A DNA stretch of 64,000 bases from JBJENW01 sp051880395 (GCA_051880395.1 JBJENW010000035.1:28588-92587), one strand, 5' to 3'. Shown: positions 45,948 through 55,280, counted from the stretch's first letter. The notes: a model not told the origin generated them from the sequence alone. Translations and numbers: made by a program.

Positions 45948-46763
45948 CTATTTTGCAAACAATTTTAAATATATGTTGACCGCAAAACTGCGAAACCGCC
46001 GCATCAAAACCGCAATTTTCATCTCCACGGAATTGATGGGAACTCCACGGTTTGCAGCCTTTTGAAATAGTCGTTTATGTTCTTCCAGATAAACCGGATC
46101 CCGCATGATCACCCCGGTATTCGAATCGTGGCGAATGCGAAAACTGTTCAACGGCTCATGGATGATATAGACCTGCCCCAGACATGCGATGCGCATAAAA
46201 AAATCATAGTCCAGAATATATGTAAAGTCCGGATCAAAGCCTTTCACTTGTTCCAATACACTCCGGCGAAATGTATTTGCCAGCGGTGCCCCGAAATAAT
46301 CCTGTGATAAAATTCCGCGTTTTGTGATCTTTTTTCCGTCAGAAAGCCCATTCGTGCGATACCGCCGGTAGGTTCCATGCACGTTTCCATCATTATCTAC
46401 CAAATGAGAATCACTCTCTGCAAGCACAGCCTGTGGATTCTGGATCAAAGCCGTCACTTCTTTTTCAATGCAATCCTCTGCAAGCAGATCATCCGCACAG
46501 ATCAATTTTACAAACTCGCCTGTAACAAGTTCCAGACACCGGTTCCAGTTTCCAGACATCCCTAGATTTTTCTCATTTTCATAGATTTTCAAACGCGGAT
46601 CCGATATCTTTTTCAACACCTCAACGCTTGCATCCTTCGAACAGTCGTCCACTACCACAAGTTCGATATTCTCATATGTCTGATGAAGAATCGATCGTAC
46701 TGTTTCTTCAATAAACGCCTCGTTATTATAAACAGGAATACAAACACTTACTAATGGTTTCAT
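45948..46763 (-). CDS. GT2 glycosyltransferase
   Basis: A 271-residue enzyme with VSVCIPVYNNEAFIEETV, VVDDCSKDAS and LICADDLLAEDC as donor and metal-binding segments, and a FTYILDYDFFMR region that fits the catalytic base. It lies three bases after rfbD and at the end of the cdaA-ybbR-HPr-rfbD unit, so it likely uses dTDP-rhamnose, though this is a positional argument. Its ribosome site is weak, AAGGT. Confidence 0.86.
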   Translation of the reverse strand: MKPLVSVCIPVYNNEAFIEETVRSILHQTYENIELVVVDDCSKDASVEVLKKISDPRLKIYENEKNLGMSGNWNRCLELVTGEFVKLICADDLLAEDCIEKEVTALIQNPQAVLAESDSHLVDNDGNVHGTYRRYRTNGLSDGKKITKRGILSQDYFGAPLANTFRRSVLEQVKGFDPDFTYILDYDFFMRIACLGQVYIIHEPLNSFRIRHDSNTGVIMRDPVYLEEHKRLFQKAANRGVPINSVEMKIAVLMRRFRSFAVNIYLKLFAK

Positions 46764-46766
46764 ACC

Positions 46767-47639
46767 TTATACCTGCAGATCTTTCAAATAAGCATCCAAT
46801 GCATCGTGCCAGTCTGCCATACGATAATCGGATGTCAAACGCAGCATATAATTATCCAGAATCGAATACGCCGGACGTTTTGCAGATTTCGGATTCATCG
46901 CAGCATATTCTTCGCTTGTCACATGGTTAACTTTTGTTTTCTTCCCAGTCTTTTTGAAAATTTCTTCTGTAAAGTCTGCCCAGTTTGTGTCTCCCTCGCA
47001 GGTTGCATGGAACAGACCATAGTTTTCTGTTCCTTCCAGATGATGAATCATTTTTGCCAATTCTACCGCACTCGTCGGAGATCCCAACTGGTCGCATACA
47101 ACGCTGACTTCATCATGTGTCTCCGACAATTTCAACATCGTTTTTACAAAGTTATGGCCATCTCCATACAACCACGCGGTCCGAAGGATAAAGTGACGGT
47201 CTGAAAATTCTTTTACAAATTTCTCGCCTTCCAGCTTTGTTTTACCATAAGCACTTACCGGATTCGGTGCATCAAATTCGGTATAAGGTCTTGTTCCATT
47301 TCCTTCAAATACATAATCGGTAGAAACATGAATCATCTTTGCACCAACTTCTGTTGCCGCAATACTTAAGTTTCTTGGTCCGATCGCGTTGATTTTATAT
47401 GCCAGATCCCACTGTTCTTCACATTTATCTACATTTGTGTGTGCTGCACAGTTAATGATCACATCCGGTCTTTCTAACAGCGTAAGCGCAAGCACTTCAT
47501 CTATATTTGTGATATCTAATGGTGTAATTCCTTCTCCTGCCACATCTGTATTTACAAATGTCACATCACTTCCTGCATATTCTTTTCTGATCGCACGTCC
47601 TAACTGTCCATTGCATCCTGTTACTAAAATTTTCTTCAT
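46767..47639 (-). CDS. rfbD: dTDP-4-dehydrorhamnose reductase
   Basis: A 290-residue SDR enzyme. ILVTGCNGQLGRAI is the NADPH-binding loop, STDYVFEGNG and YGKTKLEGEKFV (Tyr-x-x-x-Lys) are the catalytic region, and RTAWLYG is a family hallmark. It completes dTDP-L-rhamnose. It is transcribed with HPr and ybbR rather than with rfbBAC, so rhamnose synthesis is spread over two transcripts. GGAGG lies close to the ATG. Confidence 0.96.
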   Translation of the reverse strand: MKKILVTGCNGQLGRAIRKEYAGSDVTFVNTDVAGEGITPLDITNIDEVLALTLLERPDVIINCAAHTNVDKCEEQWDLAYKINAIGPRNLSIAATEVGAKMIHVSTDYVFEGNGTRPYTEFDAPNPVSAYGKTKLEGEKFVKEFSDRHFILRTAWLYGDGHNFVKTMLKLSETHDEVSVVCDQLGSPTSAVELAKMIHHLEGTENYGLFHATCEGDTNWADFTEEIFKKTGKKTKVNHVTSEEYAAMNPKSAKRPAYSILDNYMLRLTSDYRMADWHDALDAYLKDLQV

Positions 47640-47656
47640 TTCTTTCCTCCTGCTTC

Positions 47657-47920
47657 TTATTCTCCAAGTCCACCTTCAATCAATTGGACCATTGCCTGTA
47701 ATGCATTTTCCTCATCTTCTCCATCACAGGACAATTCGATTTCATCTCCGGATTTTACACAAGATCCCAACACACTCAGCACACTTTTTGCATTCGCCTC
47801 GCTATTGCGATGTTTAAATGTTACACGACATTTAAATTTCATCGCCTCACTGCATAAAATCCCTGCCGGTCTCAAATGCAGTCCCGTTGGATTTTTAATC
47901 TTTACTTTTTGACTTACCAT
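47657..47920 (-). CDS. ptsH: HPr phosphocarrier protein
   Basis: An 87-residue protein of HPr length. NPTGLHLRPAG holds the His15-equivalent phosphorylated by Enzyme I, and NAKSVLSVLGS holds the Ser46 equivalent phosphorylated by HPr kinase, so both classical sites are present, unlike in Crh, which lacks the histidine. It could be the main PTS carrier or a regulator tying sugar supply to surface-glycan production. It stands between ybbR and rfbD, 17 bases before the latter. No Enzyme I or PTS permease is in the window. AGGAGG precedes the ATG. Confidence 0.93.
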   Translation of the reverse strand: MVSQKVKIKNPTGLHLRPAGILCSEAMKFKCRVTFKHRNSEANAKSVLSVLGSCVKSGDEIELSCDGEDEENALQAMVQLIEGGLGE

Positions 47921-47959
47921 ATCCTACCTCCTGTCTTTCTTCTGCACGGCTGCTTTTTT

Positions 47960-49402
47960 TTAGCGAACCCATGTGTTTTTCCGATTAGCTTTACTTTCCT
48001 CTTGCTTTGTATCTTTGTCCGCATCCGTTTCTTCTACTTCCTCTTTCTGTGTTTTATCGTTATTTTTCTCGTCATTTTCGTCTACTTTCGATGGAGTTGT
48101 GTCTTTCTTCTCATCAGACACTTCCTGTCCGGTATCCGTACTCGGTTTCTGCATGGAATTCTCTTCTTGTCCTTTTTGTTTCAAGTAAACAACCACAGAT
48201 GCTGATGCTACTGTATAATCTCCGTCTGCCGTAATCATGATCGGCACACTGTGAGAGCCTGGCTCTAATCCCGCCACATCAACCGTTCCGGTAATCGCAT
48301 TTGCATCGACTCCGTCTAGCACAGAAGCAAAACCGGTAACAGAAATTTTTACTTTATCTGCCGCAAAGCGTACTTCATAATTTTCCGGAAGATTCTGTAC
48401 CGTCAAATTTTCTGTAGGAACGGAGAGAGTTCTTGTCTCATTCTCATCGATCACTGCAACAACTGTAATTTTTCCATCTTCTGAATCCACAAGCTCAATT
48501 CCATCCGGCAGATACGTCGTAATATCCACTGTTTTTTGAATGTTTTCTGTCGCTCCGGTCAAATCGAGCACTTCTCCTGGAATTTCAATCGCATTAATTG
48601 TGTTTAATACAGTCGGACTACCTTTTACTTTTACAGACTCTGGCGTAAATCTTGTCGTCACATACTGGTATCCTTCCGGTGGTGTTCCGGACACCTGGAA
48701 ACGCAACGGTACCGTCTTCACTTCCATCATGCTGACAGTTACCTGTATAGTCTGTATATTCATCGTAATCTCTGTTGTGTCGATTTTCTTTCCATCTGCA
48801 TCATACAACTCCGGTATCATTTCATCTGTTACGTCCGAAGAAAATCCATCCACATTAATCGTCACTGCTGCCGAATCAATATTCTCCACAACTTCCTGTG
48901 GTCCGGATACTTTCAACAGATTTCGACTCAATTTCACTTCTCCAACAGCTGCTTCTTTTGCAGGTGTACCGATAATTTTCGCTGCCACAACAAACCGCTT
49001 TGTCGCTAGTTCCCCCACTTTCACTTGCAAATAATCCGATTTTTGTGTAACTGTCAGTTGATTCGAAAAACGCAGCGGTGTCACTTCGATCTTGACTTGA
49101 TGATATGCTTCAATATTCTCCATATTTACCACCGCTTTAAAATCGGAGGCACTCAGTTTTTCCACGATCGTTCGTTTTGCAGTGACACTGATCGTCACGG
49201 TATTTACCTCATCAACCACTTTGTAATATTTTCCAAGTTCCGTCAAATAATTTTCATTTTCGATCGTAATCGGAATCGTAAATTTCGTCGTTCTCTGTGG
49301 ATCATCAATATTTACCACTACCAGCCATAGAATTACAGCAAACAAAGCAGAAAGAAGCTTCAGACCCAGATTATTCGTCAGTCTTTTCAATATCTTTTTC
49401 AT
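47960..49402 (-). CDS. cdaR: YbbR-domain protein, probable c-di-AMP cyclase regulator CdaR
   Basis: A 480-residue protein: one N-terminal membrane span (about 14-31), four extracellular YbbR-like beta domains, and an acidic Lys/Glu/Asp-rich C-terminal tail. In Bacillus and related bacteria YbbR/CdaR interacts with CdaA in the membrane and modulates its activity. Its ATG overlaps the end of cdaA by 32 bases with AGGAGG about ten bases upstream, so coupling is strong. The acidic tail beginning at about residue 410 is unusual in its length. Confidence 0.92.
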   Translation of the reverse strand: MKKILKRLTNNLGLKLLSALFAVILWLVVVNIDDPQRTTKFTIPITIENENYLTELGKYYKVVDEVNTVTISVTAKRTIVEKLSASDFKAVVNMENIEAYHQVKIEVTPLRFSNQLTVTQKSDYLQVKVGELATKRFVVAAKIIGTPAKEAAVGEVKLSRNLLKVSGPQEVVENIDSAAVTINVDGFSSDVTDEMIPELYDADGKKIDTTEITMNIQTIQVTVSMMEVKTVPLRFQVSGTPPEGYQYVTTRFTPESVKVKGSPTVLNTINAIEIPGEVLDLTGATENIQKTVDITTYLPDGIELVDSEDGKITVVAVIDENETRTLSVPTENLTVQNLPENYEVRFAADKVKISVTGFASVLDGVDANAITGTVDVAGLEPGSHSVPIMITADGDYTVASASVVVYLKQKGQEENSMQKPSTDTGQEVSDEKKDTTPSKVDENDEKNNDKTQKEEVEETDADKDTKQEESKANRKNTWVR

Positions 49403-50276
49403 CCTCTTTCAGCCTCCTTTTCCAGAATCCGAATCGCTTGCTGTCAGCCTGTATGTTCTGCAGCTCATTCAGCTCTTTTCGCAAATATTCTGCCGGCACA
49501 TCATGGTATAACTTTCCATCCACAGCCAGTGACACCTTTCCCGTTTCTTCTGAAACAACAATTGTCAGTGAATCGCTTACCTCACTGATTCCTACTGCTG
49601 CGCGATGTCGCGTTCCAAGGTCTTTGCTCAATTCCATATTATCCGAAAGCGGCAGATAACAGGTAGCCGAAACCACACGGTCTCCCCGAATGATCACTGC
49701 TCCGTCGTGTAACGGCGTATTATGTTCAAAAATATTGATCAACAACTGCCCCGTCACCATTCCGTCGATTGCAATTCCGGTTCGTTCATATTCCGCCAGA
49801 CGAATATCTTTTTCGATCACGATCAGTGCTCCGGTCTTTACTTTTCCCATCTCATAAGTTGCCTTGACCAACTCATTGATCGTCTTATCACTATAACGTT
49901 TTTCATCATTCTTTGATACATCAAAATTAAAAAATTGCGATAGATACCTCTTTTTTCCGATCTGCTCTAGCGCCTTTCGCATCTCCGGTTGAAATATGAC
50001 AACGATCGCGATCACTGCCACATTGATCGTTTTACTCGCGATCCAAAGAATCGTATTCATCTGCAAGATCGCAGCGATCAGAACACAGATCAAAATAACA
50101 AGTATCCCTTTAAACAGCATCCACGCACGGGTGTCTTTGATCCAGATCATGATATTATAAAATAAAAACGCAATAATGATCATTTCTATAATATCTACCG
50201 CTGTTACATTCGGCTTATTCAGCCAGAACAGGTATTTTTCCGAAAAAGCGGAAAGCATCGCCCAAATACTCTGCAT
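49371..50276 (-). CDS. cdaA: Diadenylate cyclase
   Basis: A 301-residue protein with three N-terminal membrane spans and a DAC domain. PLHDGAVIIRGD (the DGA motif) and LGTRHRAAVGISE (the RHR motif) are the ATP-binding and catalytic elements. It synthesises c-di-AMP, which controls potassium and osmolyte uptake and wall homeostasis. In Bacillus the operon is cdaA-cdaR-glmM; here HPr and rfbD follow instead. It probably has its own promoter. Confidence 0.96.
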   Translation of the reverse strand: MQSIWAMLSAFSEKYLFWLNKPNVTAVDIIEMIIIAFLFYNIMIWIKDTRAWMLFKGILVILICVLIAAILQMNTILWIASKTINVAVIAIVVIFQPEMRKALEQIGKKRYLSQFFNFDVSKNDEKRYSDKTINELVKATYEMGKVKTGALIVIEKDIRLAEYERTGIAIDGMVTGQLLINIFEHNTPLHDGAVIIRGDRVVSATCYLPLSDNMELSKDLGTRHRAAVGISEVSDSLTIVVSEETGKVSLAVDGKLYHDVPAEYLRKELNELQNIQADSKRFGFWKRRLKEDEKDIEKTDE

Positions 50277-50316
50277 TGCTTCTGCTCCCCCTTTCTGCTA
50301 AAATTTCTACTTTCCT

Positions 50317-50352
50317 ATCATACTACCTTATTTTCTAAATTTGTTTTAGAAA
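50317..50352 (-). promoter_or_regulatory. Possible cdaA promoter with AT-rich inverted repeat
   Basis: A TATGAT (50317-50322) lies about 40 bases before the cdaA ATG. TTTCTAAA and TTTAGAAA (50332-50339, 50345-50352) form an inverted repeat over the expected -35, which is otherwise weak. The -10 and following bases match those near 38293. Confidence 0.38.
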
Positions 50353-50365
50353 TTCTTAAAATTTC

Positions 50366-51301
50366 CTAAACATCATCTTTTTTCGTTTTCGTCCGCTTTT
50401 TGGGTGGTACCTGATACAAGATTTTCGGAACAGCCTTAACATAGTAGTAATATTCATCATCTTCAAATTGTACCCGTTCCGTTCGCGCATAGTCAAGATG
50501 AAAACAGAAAAACTTCATTCCCCATCCGAGTGCAAGCGAAACAAAAATACCGATCACAAGCGAGCTGATTTTTTTATCAATCCCCCAAAATAAGTATCCC
50601 GACAAAACCAGAACAAATTGCACGGCTGCACCGATCCAAAGTGCGATCGTCCATGCATGGTCAATGGCAAGACGTCGAATCACATAGACGCTGCATGTCG
50701 CCAGTATCACTGTCGCACACATCAAAAACATTTCTTTATTTGCCAAAAACTGATTCATCACCACATGAACTTTTGCAAGCACCGTGTTTTTCGATGATGC
50801 GCGTGCAAGCACCGTTTCATTTTTCCGAATCCCCTCCAAAAAATAATAGATAATGGTTCCACAGACGATCGAAACAGACCGATAAGGTTTTTTAAAAAAT
50901 CCTGCCGCGATCGGCATAACATATGGTATTCCCACCATATAGGCAAGCGGCGTAAGGGATGTATAAAACCCATCATCTTCTGTGAAACGATAATAAATTA
51001 TATACATCAAAAAGAGTAATCCCGCCGTCAAAACACATACTACAGGCGACAATGCATACAAATGCAATAAGATCAATCCCGCTGCTTCCACAACGATCGC
51101 AATCGAAGGAAGTACACAGCAAGATACCCCTAATGCCAGATAAACAACTGTCCGGTCCAGGGTTTTCATGTATCCAAACCGAGCATTTATAACATAAAAC
51201 AAAAGTAAACCTATGACTAGTTTCAACACAGGCTGTATATAGGATTCATATTTGCTAAAAAAACGCACGCATTCTTCCCGAACCATATAGAGTCTGTCCA
51301 T
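50366..51301 (-). CDS. Conserved-looking polytopic membrane protein of unknown function
   Basis: A 311-residue protein with a short cytoplasmic start, about eight hydrophobic segments, and a basic C terminus (PPKKRTKTKKDD). No enzyme motif or known family is recognised. A central stretch (RFTEDDGFYTSLTPLAYMVG) has acidic residues between spans. Being directly upstream of cdaA on the same strand, it may be functionally linked to c-di-AMP or the cell envelope, a positional guess only. Start by the first ATG, with a weak ribosome site. Confidence 0.7.
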   Translation of the reverse strand: MDRLYMVREECVRFFSKYESYIQPVLKLVIGLLLFYVINARFGYMKTLDRTVVYLALGVSCCVLPSIAIVVEAAGLILLHLYALSPVVCVLTAGLLFLMYIIYYRFTEDDGFYTSLTPLAYMVGIPYVMPIAAGFFKKPYRSVSIVCGTIIYYFLEGIRKNETVLARASSKNTVLAKVHVVMNQFLANKEMFLMCATVILATCSVYVIRRLAIDHAWTIALWIGAAVQFVLVLSGYLFWGIDKKISSLVIGIFVSLALGWGMKFFCFHLDYARTERVQFEDDEYYYYVKAVPKILYQVPPKKRTKTKKDDV

Positions 51302-51320
51302 TTTTCTTTCCCAACCTTTC

Positions 51321-51740
51321 CTATTTCTCGTCCATCTGTCCTATTTTCTCTGTATGTGCGCTTTTTCTATCCGACGGATCTTTTTTTCGATAAAATCGTT
51401 TTACTTTTTTCAAATATCGCTCCATTCGGCGTAATTTTCGTTTTCCTTTCACATAACGTACACTATATACCGCATAAGTCAACGCTATATAGGCCGCCAT
51501 ACATACCAGATAGCTTTTCCCTATTTTTATTCCCACTTTTGCATAATTCAGCGTGTCTATCCGCGCCATCAGATCATCTGCCTGATACACGCACCAGAAA
51601 ACAAACAGCAGAGCAAACCCCGCCGTTGCATACAAAAAAGATTTTATGATCTGAAGCGCGAGATAATCTTTTCGAAAATACTTTCGCATTGGTTCGCATT
51701 TTTTTCCTTCGCGGGTTTCAAACACCGCCATCTTCGTCAT
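51321..51740 (-). CDS. Small two-span membrane protein of unknown function
   Basis: A 139-residue protein with two hydrophobic segments (about 40-60 and 80-100) and a strongly basic C-terminal half (KGKRKLRRMERYLKKVKRFYRKK). I recognise no function. The start is uncertain: AAGGTGG favours the ATG at 51740, while an ATG at 51767 with GAGG is possible. It begins a transcript with its own -10 element about 95 bases upstream and leads to the 311-residue membrane protein and cdaA. Confidence 0.62.
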   Translation of the reverse strand: MTKMAVFETREGKKCEPMRKYFRKDYLALQIIKSFLYATAGFALLFVFWCVYQADDLMARIDTLNYAKVGIKIGKSYLVCMAAYIALTYAVYSVRYVKGKRKLRRMERYLKKVKRFYRKKDPSDRKSAHTEKIGQMDEK

Positions 51741-51831
51741 ATATGCCACCTTTTCATTCTGAATCATCGTCGCCCACCTCATCAAATCTAATTTCTGTCA
51801 CTTTCATTCTCAAAAGCATTTATCATATTTC

Positions 51832-51840
51832 ATTATAGCA
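51832..51840 (-). promoter_or_regulatory. Extended -10 promoter before the two-span membrane protein
   Basis: TGC-TATAAT, with a TG extension, about 95 bases upstream of the ATG at 51740. The -35 is poor. It separates this unit from the yvyF terminator next to it. Confidence 0.5.
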
Positions 51841-51883
51841 TACCTTGAATCCATTTGAAAAGTGCCACAACTCATTTTCCGCA

Positions 51884-51915
51884 AAATAAAAAACAGACAT
51901 AGCACCTATGTCTGC
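51884..51915 (-). terminator. Rho-independent terminator after the YvyF-like gene
   Basis: CAGACATAG and CTATGTCTG form a nine-base perfect stem with a three-base loop, followed by six U residues. It stands ten bases past the stop codon and closes the recD2-comF-yvyF transcript. Confidence 0.92.
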
Positions 51916-51924
51916 TTTTCCATC

Positions 51925-52329
51925 TTATTTATCCAAAAAACGCATTTTATTTCCATCCCGCTGTTTTTTCTGTGGCGCGGGCATGATTTTTTTTGGCTTC
52001 ACGCTTTCCATCTCACTCGCCATTTTGCTTTTACAATCCTCGCAAAATCTTCCTGTACGAATCATTTTTCCACATCCCTCACATGCAAGGCCCATCTGAG
52101 ATTCTGCGGAAAACTCCAAGCGTTCTTCGCGTACCCATTGTTTAATCTGTTTTACAGATACATCCATTTCCTGTGAAACCGTTGCGATCGGAGCATCTGG
52201 ATGCTCCCGAACATATTCCCGCACTTCCTGAAATTTCACTTCTAATTTTTTCGAACACTCCTGACAAATGTATGGTCCCCCAATATAATTAAACAGCCTC
52301 CCACACGATTTGCAACTCCTGATCTCCAT
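51925..52329 (-). CDS. YvyF-like flagellar-operon zinc-finger protein
   Basis: A 134-residue protein. The N terminus has CKSCGRLFNYIGGPYIC-x-x-C, and a second Cys-rich cluster, CEGCGKMI...FCEDCKS, lies at about 85-100. Between them is a predicted winged or helix-turn-helix-like stretch (ATVSQEMDVSVKQIKQW). The layout matches YvyF/TIGR03826, a family found in the fla operon of Bacillus. Its biochemical role is unclear; proposals are regulatory. AGGAGG lies seven bases before the ATG at 52329; the ATG at 52335 is only one base away from it. Confidence 0.82.
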   Translation of the reverse strand: MEIRSCKSCGRLFNYIGGPYICQECSKKLEVKFQEVREYVREHPDAPIATVSQEMDVSVKQIKQWVREERLEFSAESQMGLACEGCGKMIRTGRFCEDCKSKMASEMESVKPKKIMPAPQKKQRDGNKMRFLDK

Positions 52330-52340
52330 ACTCATTCCTC

Positions 52341-53072
52341 CTAATATCCTTCTCCTATTCCGATAGTGAGAAAATAAATGTTTTGAACCCCTTTTTCTAA
52401 AAATGCTTCTGCTGCCGCATCCATTGTACTTCCTGTAGTATAAATATCGTCAACTATTAGGATATTCTTTAATTTTACTTCTGTCTGAGAAATTTTTAGT
52501 GCCTTTTTCAGATTTTTCTTGCGTTCACGGGCATTTAATTCTTTTTGTGGATTTGTATAATAGATTCGCTTTAACAGATCGGTTCGAACCGGTATCCGCA
52601 ATCGTTTCCCCAGTTCTTTTGCAAAAAGTTGTGCCTGATTATAGCCACGCTGTCGTTTTTTCTTTGGATGCAGCGGAATCGGTACGATCGCCTCGACATG
52701 GTGACTGTAGATCCAGCTGCCATAAAGACGTGCAGCCTCTTCTCCATAAAAAGAGGCATATTGTCTTCGATTACTATATTTAAAACGATATAGAGAATTT
52801 CGCAAACTCCCCTGATAGTGAAACACTGCTTTTCCCTGTGTAAACGCGTGTGGATGTCGCATACAATCATCACAGTATTCTTTTCTCGGATTCGAGATTG
52901 GTTTTCCACAGCGGGCGCATACCGTTTCGCCGGTGTATTGTAATGTCCGAAAACAGGGACCACACACATAGCTTCCGGCAAACCGTGACTCGTTCGGCTG
53001 TGGAATCTTTTTCACTTCATCGCAGAGCGGACAGCGGGGCGGATATAACAACTCCAACAGTTCTTTTTTCAT
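52341..53072 (-). CDS. comF: ComF-family phosphoribosyltransferase-like protein
   Basis: A 243-residue protein. Two zinc-ribbon-like Cys clusters (RCPLC, VCGPC and CARCGKP, YCDDCMRH) open it, and the phosphoribosyltransferase fold follows with VPIPLHPKKKRQRGYNQ and the PRPP loop ILIVDDIYTTGSTMD. ComF proteins take part in DNA uptake or DNA handling during transformation. It starts three bases after recD2, with GGGAGG well placed. The gene pair recD2-comF fits a DNA-metabolism unit, though no other competence gene is seen. Confidence 0.93.
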   Translation of the reverse strand: MKKELLELLYPPRCPLCDEVKKIPQPNESRFAGSYVCGPCFRTLQYTGETVCARCGKPISNPRKEYCDDCMRHPHAFTQGKAVFHYQGSLRNSLYRFKYSNRRQYASFYGEEAARLYGSWIYSHHVEAIVPIPLHPKKKRQRGYNQAQLFAKELGKRLRIPVRTDLLKRIYYTNPQKELNARERKKNLKKALKISQTEVKLKNILIVDDIYTTGSTMDAAAEAFLEKGVQNIYFLTIGIGEGY

Positions 53073-53075
53073 TTT

Positions 53076-55280
53076 CTATACCTCCCGGAGTCTGTCACAC
53101 AATCCGCTATAGCGTTTCTGCTCACTGACATTTTGTTCCATCATAGCAAACGTTTTTTCATCTCCCACAAGTGTCACACATTTTCGTGCGCGCGTCACAG
53201 CTGTGTAAAGCAGATTTCGATTCATCAACATTTTGGGACCGTTCAAAAGCGGTATAATGACCGCCGGATATTCGCTTCCCTGCGATTTGTGGATTGTGAT
53301 CGCATATGCCAGGTCTAAATCTTCCAGCTGTTGAAACGGATACTGCACGGTACGGTTTTCATCAAATTCGATCACCATATGTTCTGCATAAGGGTTGATC
53401 TCGCGAATCCGTCCCATATCGCCATTGAATACTCCTTGTCCTTTTTCGATCGTCAGCCCATAGCGTCCCTTGATCTCCCAGTCCAGCTGATAGTTGTTGC
53501 GCGTCTGCATCACCTTATCGCCCTCCCGGAATTTTTTTTCACCGTACTCGTATTCCCGTTTCTTTTCTTTTGGCGGATTCAGATACTGCTGCAAAATATG
53601 ATTCAGGCGCTCCACGCCAAGCAGTCCTTTTCGCATCGGTGTTAATACCTGAATATCAAACATATCCGCATCTACAAATTTCGGCAGTTTCTGTAAGATC
53701 AATTGCAGCACCACATTAATGATCACATCGGCGTCATACCTGCGCAAAAAAAAGAAATCCATACTTTTATTATCAAGCGACACCGGTTCTCCTCGATTGA
53801 TCTTATGCGCATTCACGATAATATCACTCTGACTTGCCTGTCGAAAAATCCGTGTCAGGCGTACCACATGAAAGCGATTCGAATCGATCATATCTTTTAA
53901 TACACTTCCCGGTCCAACACTCGGGAGCTGATTCACATCCCCTACTAAGATCAAACGGGTTCCCGGCAGGATTGCTTTTAACAGCGCATACATCAAATTG
54001 ATATCTACCATCGACATTTCATCGATAATGATCACGTCTGCTTCCAACGGATTGTCCTCATTTCGTTCAAACCCTTCGATCCCCTCTACACCGCCATTCA
54101 ATTCTAAGAGGCGGTGAATCGTACGCGCCTCATATCCGGTCGTCTCACTCATACGCTTCGCTGCGCGTCCGGTCGGAGCAGCCAGGGCAATCTCCATGTT
54201 CTCACTCTCAAAATATTGAATGATTGTGTTGATCGTCGTCGTTTTTCCGGTTCCGGGACCACCTGTGATCACAAGAAGACCGTTTTTTACTGCTTCTTTT
54301 ACCGCTGAAACCTGAAGTTCATCCAGCTGCATCTTGTTTTTCTTCTCTATCTGCCGGATTCTGGATTCAATCTCAATCTCTGGCTCATCGTATCCGATAT
54401 CCAAGTGACTCAGCATCGCGGCCGCATTGACCTCCATATAATAATAATGGGATGCGTAAATCTGCATCTGCCCGTCATCCCGCTCTTTGATCACCAGTTT
54501 TTTTTCCACCGCCATATCCATATAATATTTATCCATATCACGCGGCGCGATTCCCAGAAGTTCACTGCATCTTTTGGCAAGTTCATCTGCCGGAAGATAC
54601 GTATGCCCCTCGTTTGCGGCTCTCATAAGGCTGTATAAAATTCCACTTCGGATTCGAAAATCGGAGTCTTTTTGGATTCCGGCTTTTGCTGCGATCTCAT
54701 CGGCGATTTTAAAACCGATCCCCTGTACATCCTCTGCCAGACGATACGGGTTTTCTTTGATAATGGCATAAATCTGCTGTCCATACTTCTGATAGATCCG
54801 CACAGCAAGCTGCAGGGAAATTCCAAATTTCTGTAAAAAAATCATCGCTTCCCGCAGATCCCTTTTTTCTTCTACCTGAGAAGAAATCTGCTGTGCCATG
54901 CGTTCGCTGATTCCTTTAATTTCAGCCAGGCGCTCCGGTTCACGCTCTATGATATCAAATGTCTCTTTTTTAAATCTTCGCACAATTCGCGCTGCCAGCG
55001 CAGGTCCCACTCCTTTAATGGCACCCGATCCCAGATAGCGTTCGATCGACATCAGGTCTTCCGGCTCTTTTTCCTGATATTTCTGCACTTTAAACTGCTT
55101 TCCATAGGTAGGGTGTTCGGTATACTCCCCCTCCAATTCCATTGCTTCTCCCTCTGTGATCATCAAAAAGGTTCCCACGCAAGTCACCTGTTTCTCCTCT
55201 GTCACAAAGTTTAATACTGTATACCCGTTATCTGCATTCCGAAATACAATATGCTCCACATAACCCGTAATCGTCTCCAA
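53076..55280 (-). CDS. recD2: RecD2-type ATP-dependent DNA helicase
   Basis: A 734-residue SF1B helicase. An N-terminal OB-like domain (about 1-80) and helix-hairpin-helix region (ISERMAQQ, VQGIGFKIADEIA) are followed by the motor: Walker A in ITGGPGTGKTT, Walker B in VIIIDEMSMVD and the C-terminal motif VI-type region AITIHKSQGSEYPAVI. It works in DNA repair and replication-fork maintenance. The start is TTG at 55280, with AGGAGG six bases upstream; the open frame to 55322 would start inside the terminator loop. It is directly downstream of the terminator of the flagellar unit. Confidence 0.93.
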   Translation of the reverse strand: METITGYVEHIVFRNADNGYTVLNFVTEEKQVTCVGTFLMITEGEAMELEGEYTEHPTYGKQFKVQKYQEKEPEDLMSIERYLGSGAIKGVGPALAARIVRRFKKETFDIIEREPERLAEIKGISERMAQQISSQVEEKRDLREAMIFLQKFGISLQLAVRIYQKYGQQIYAIIKENPYRLAEDVQGIGFKIADEIAAKAGIQKDSDFRIRSGILYSLMRAANEGHTYLPADELAKRCSELLGIAPRDMDKYYMDMAVEKKLVIKERDDGQMQIYASHYYYMEVNAAAMLSHLDIGYDEPEIEIESRIRQIEKKNKMQLDELQVSAVKEAVKNGLLVITGGPGTGKTTTINTIIQYFESENMEIALAAPTGRAAKRMSETTGYEARTIHRLLELNGGVEGIEGFERNEDNPLEADVIIIDEMSMVDINLMYALLKAILPGTRLILVGDVNQLPSVGPGSVLKDMIDSNRFHVVRLTRIFRQASQSDIIVNAHKINRGEPVSLDNKSMDFFFLRRYDADVIINVVLQLILQKLPKFVDADMFDIQVLTPMRKGLLGVERLNHILQQYLNPPKEKKREYEYGEKKFREGDKVMQTRNNYQLDWEIKGRYGLTIEKGQGVFNGDMGRIREINPYAEHMVIEFDENRTVQYPFQQLEDLDLAYAITIHKSQGSEYPAVIIPLLNGPKMLMNRNLLYTAVTRARKCVTLVGDEKTFAMMEQNVSEQKRYSGLCDRLREV

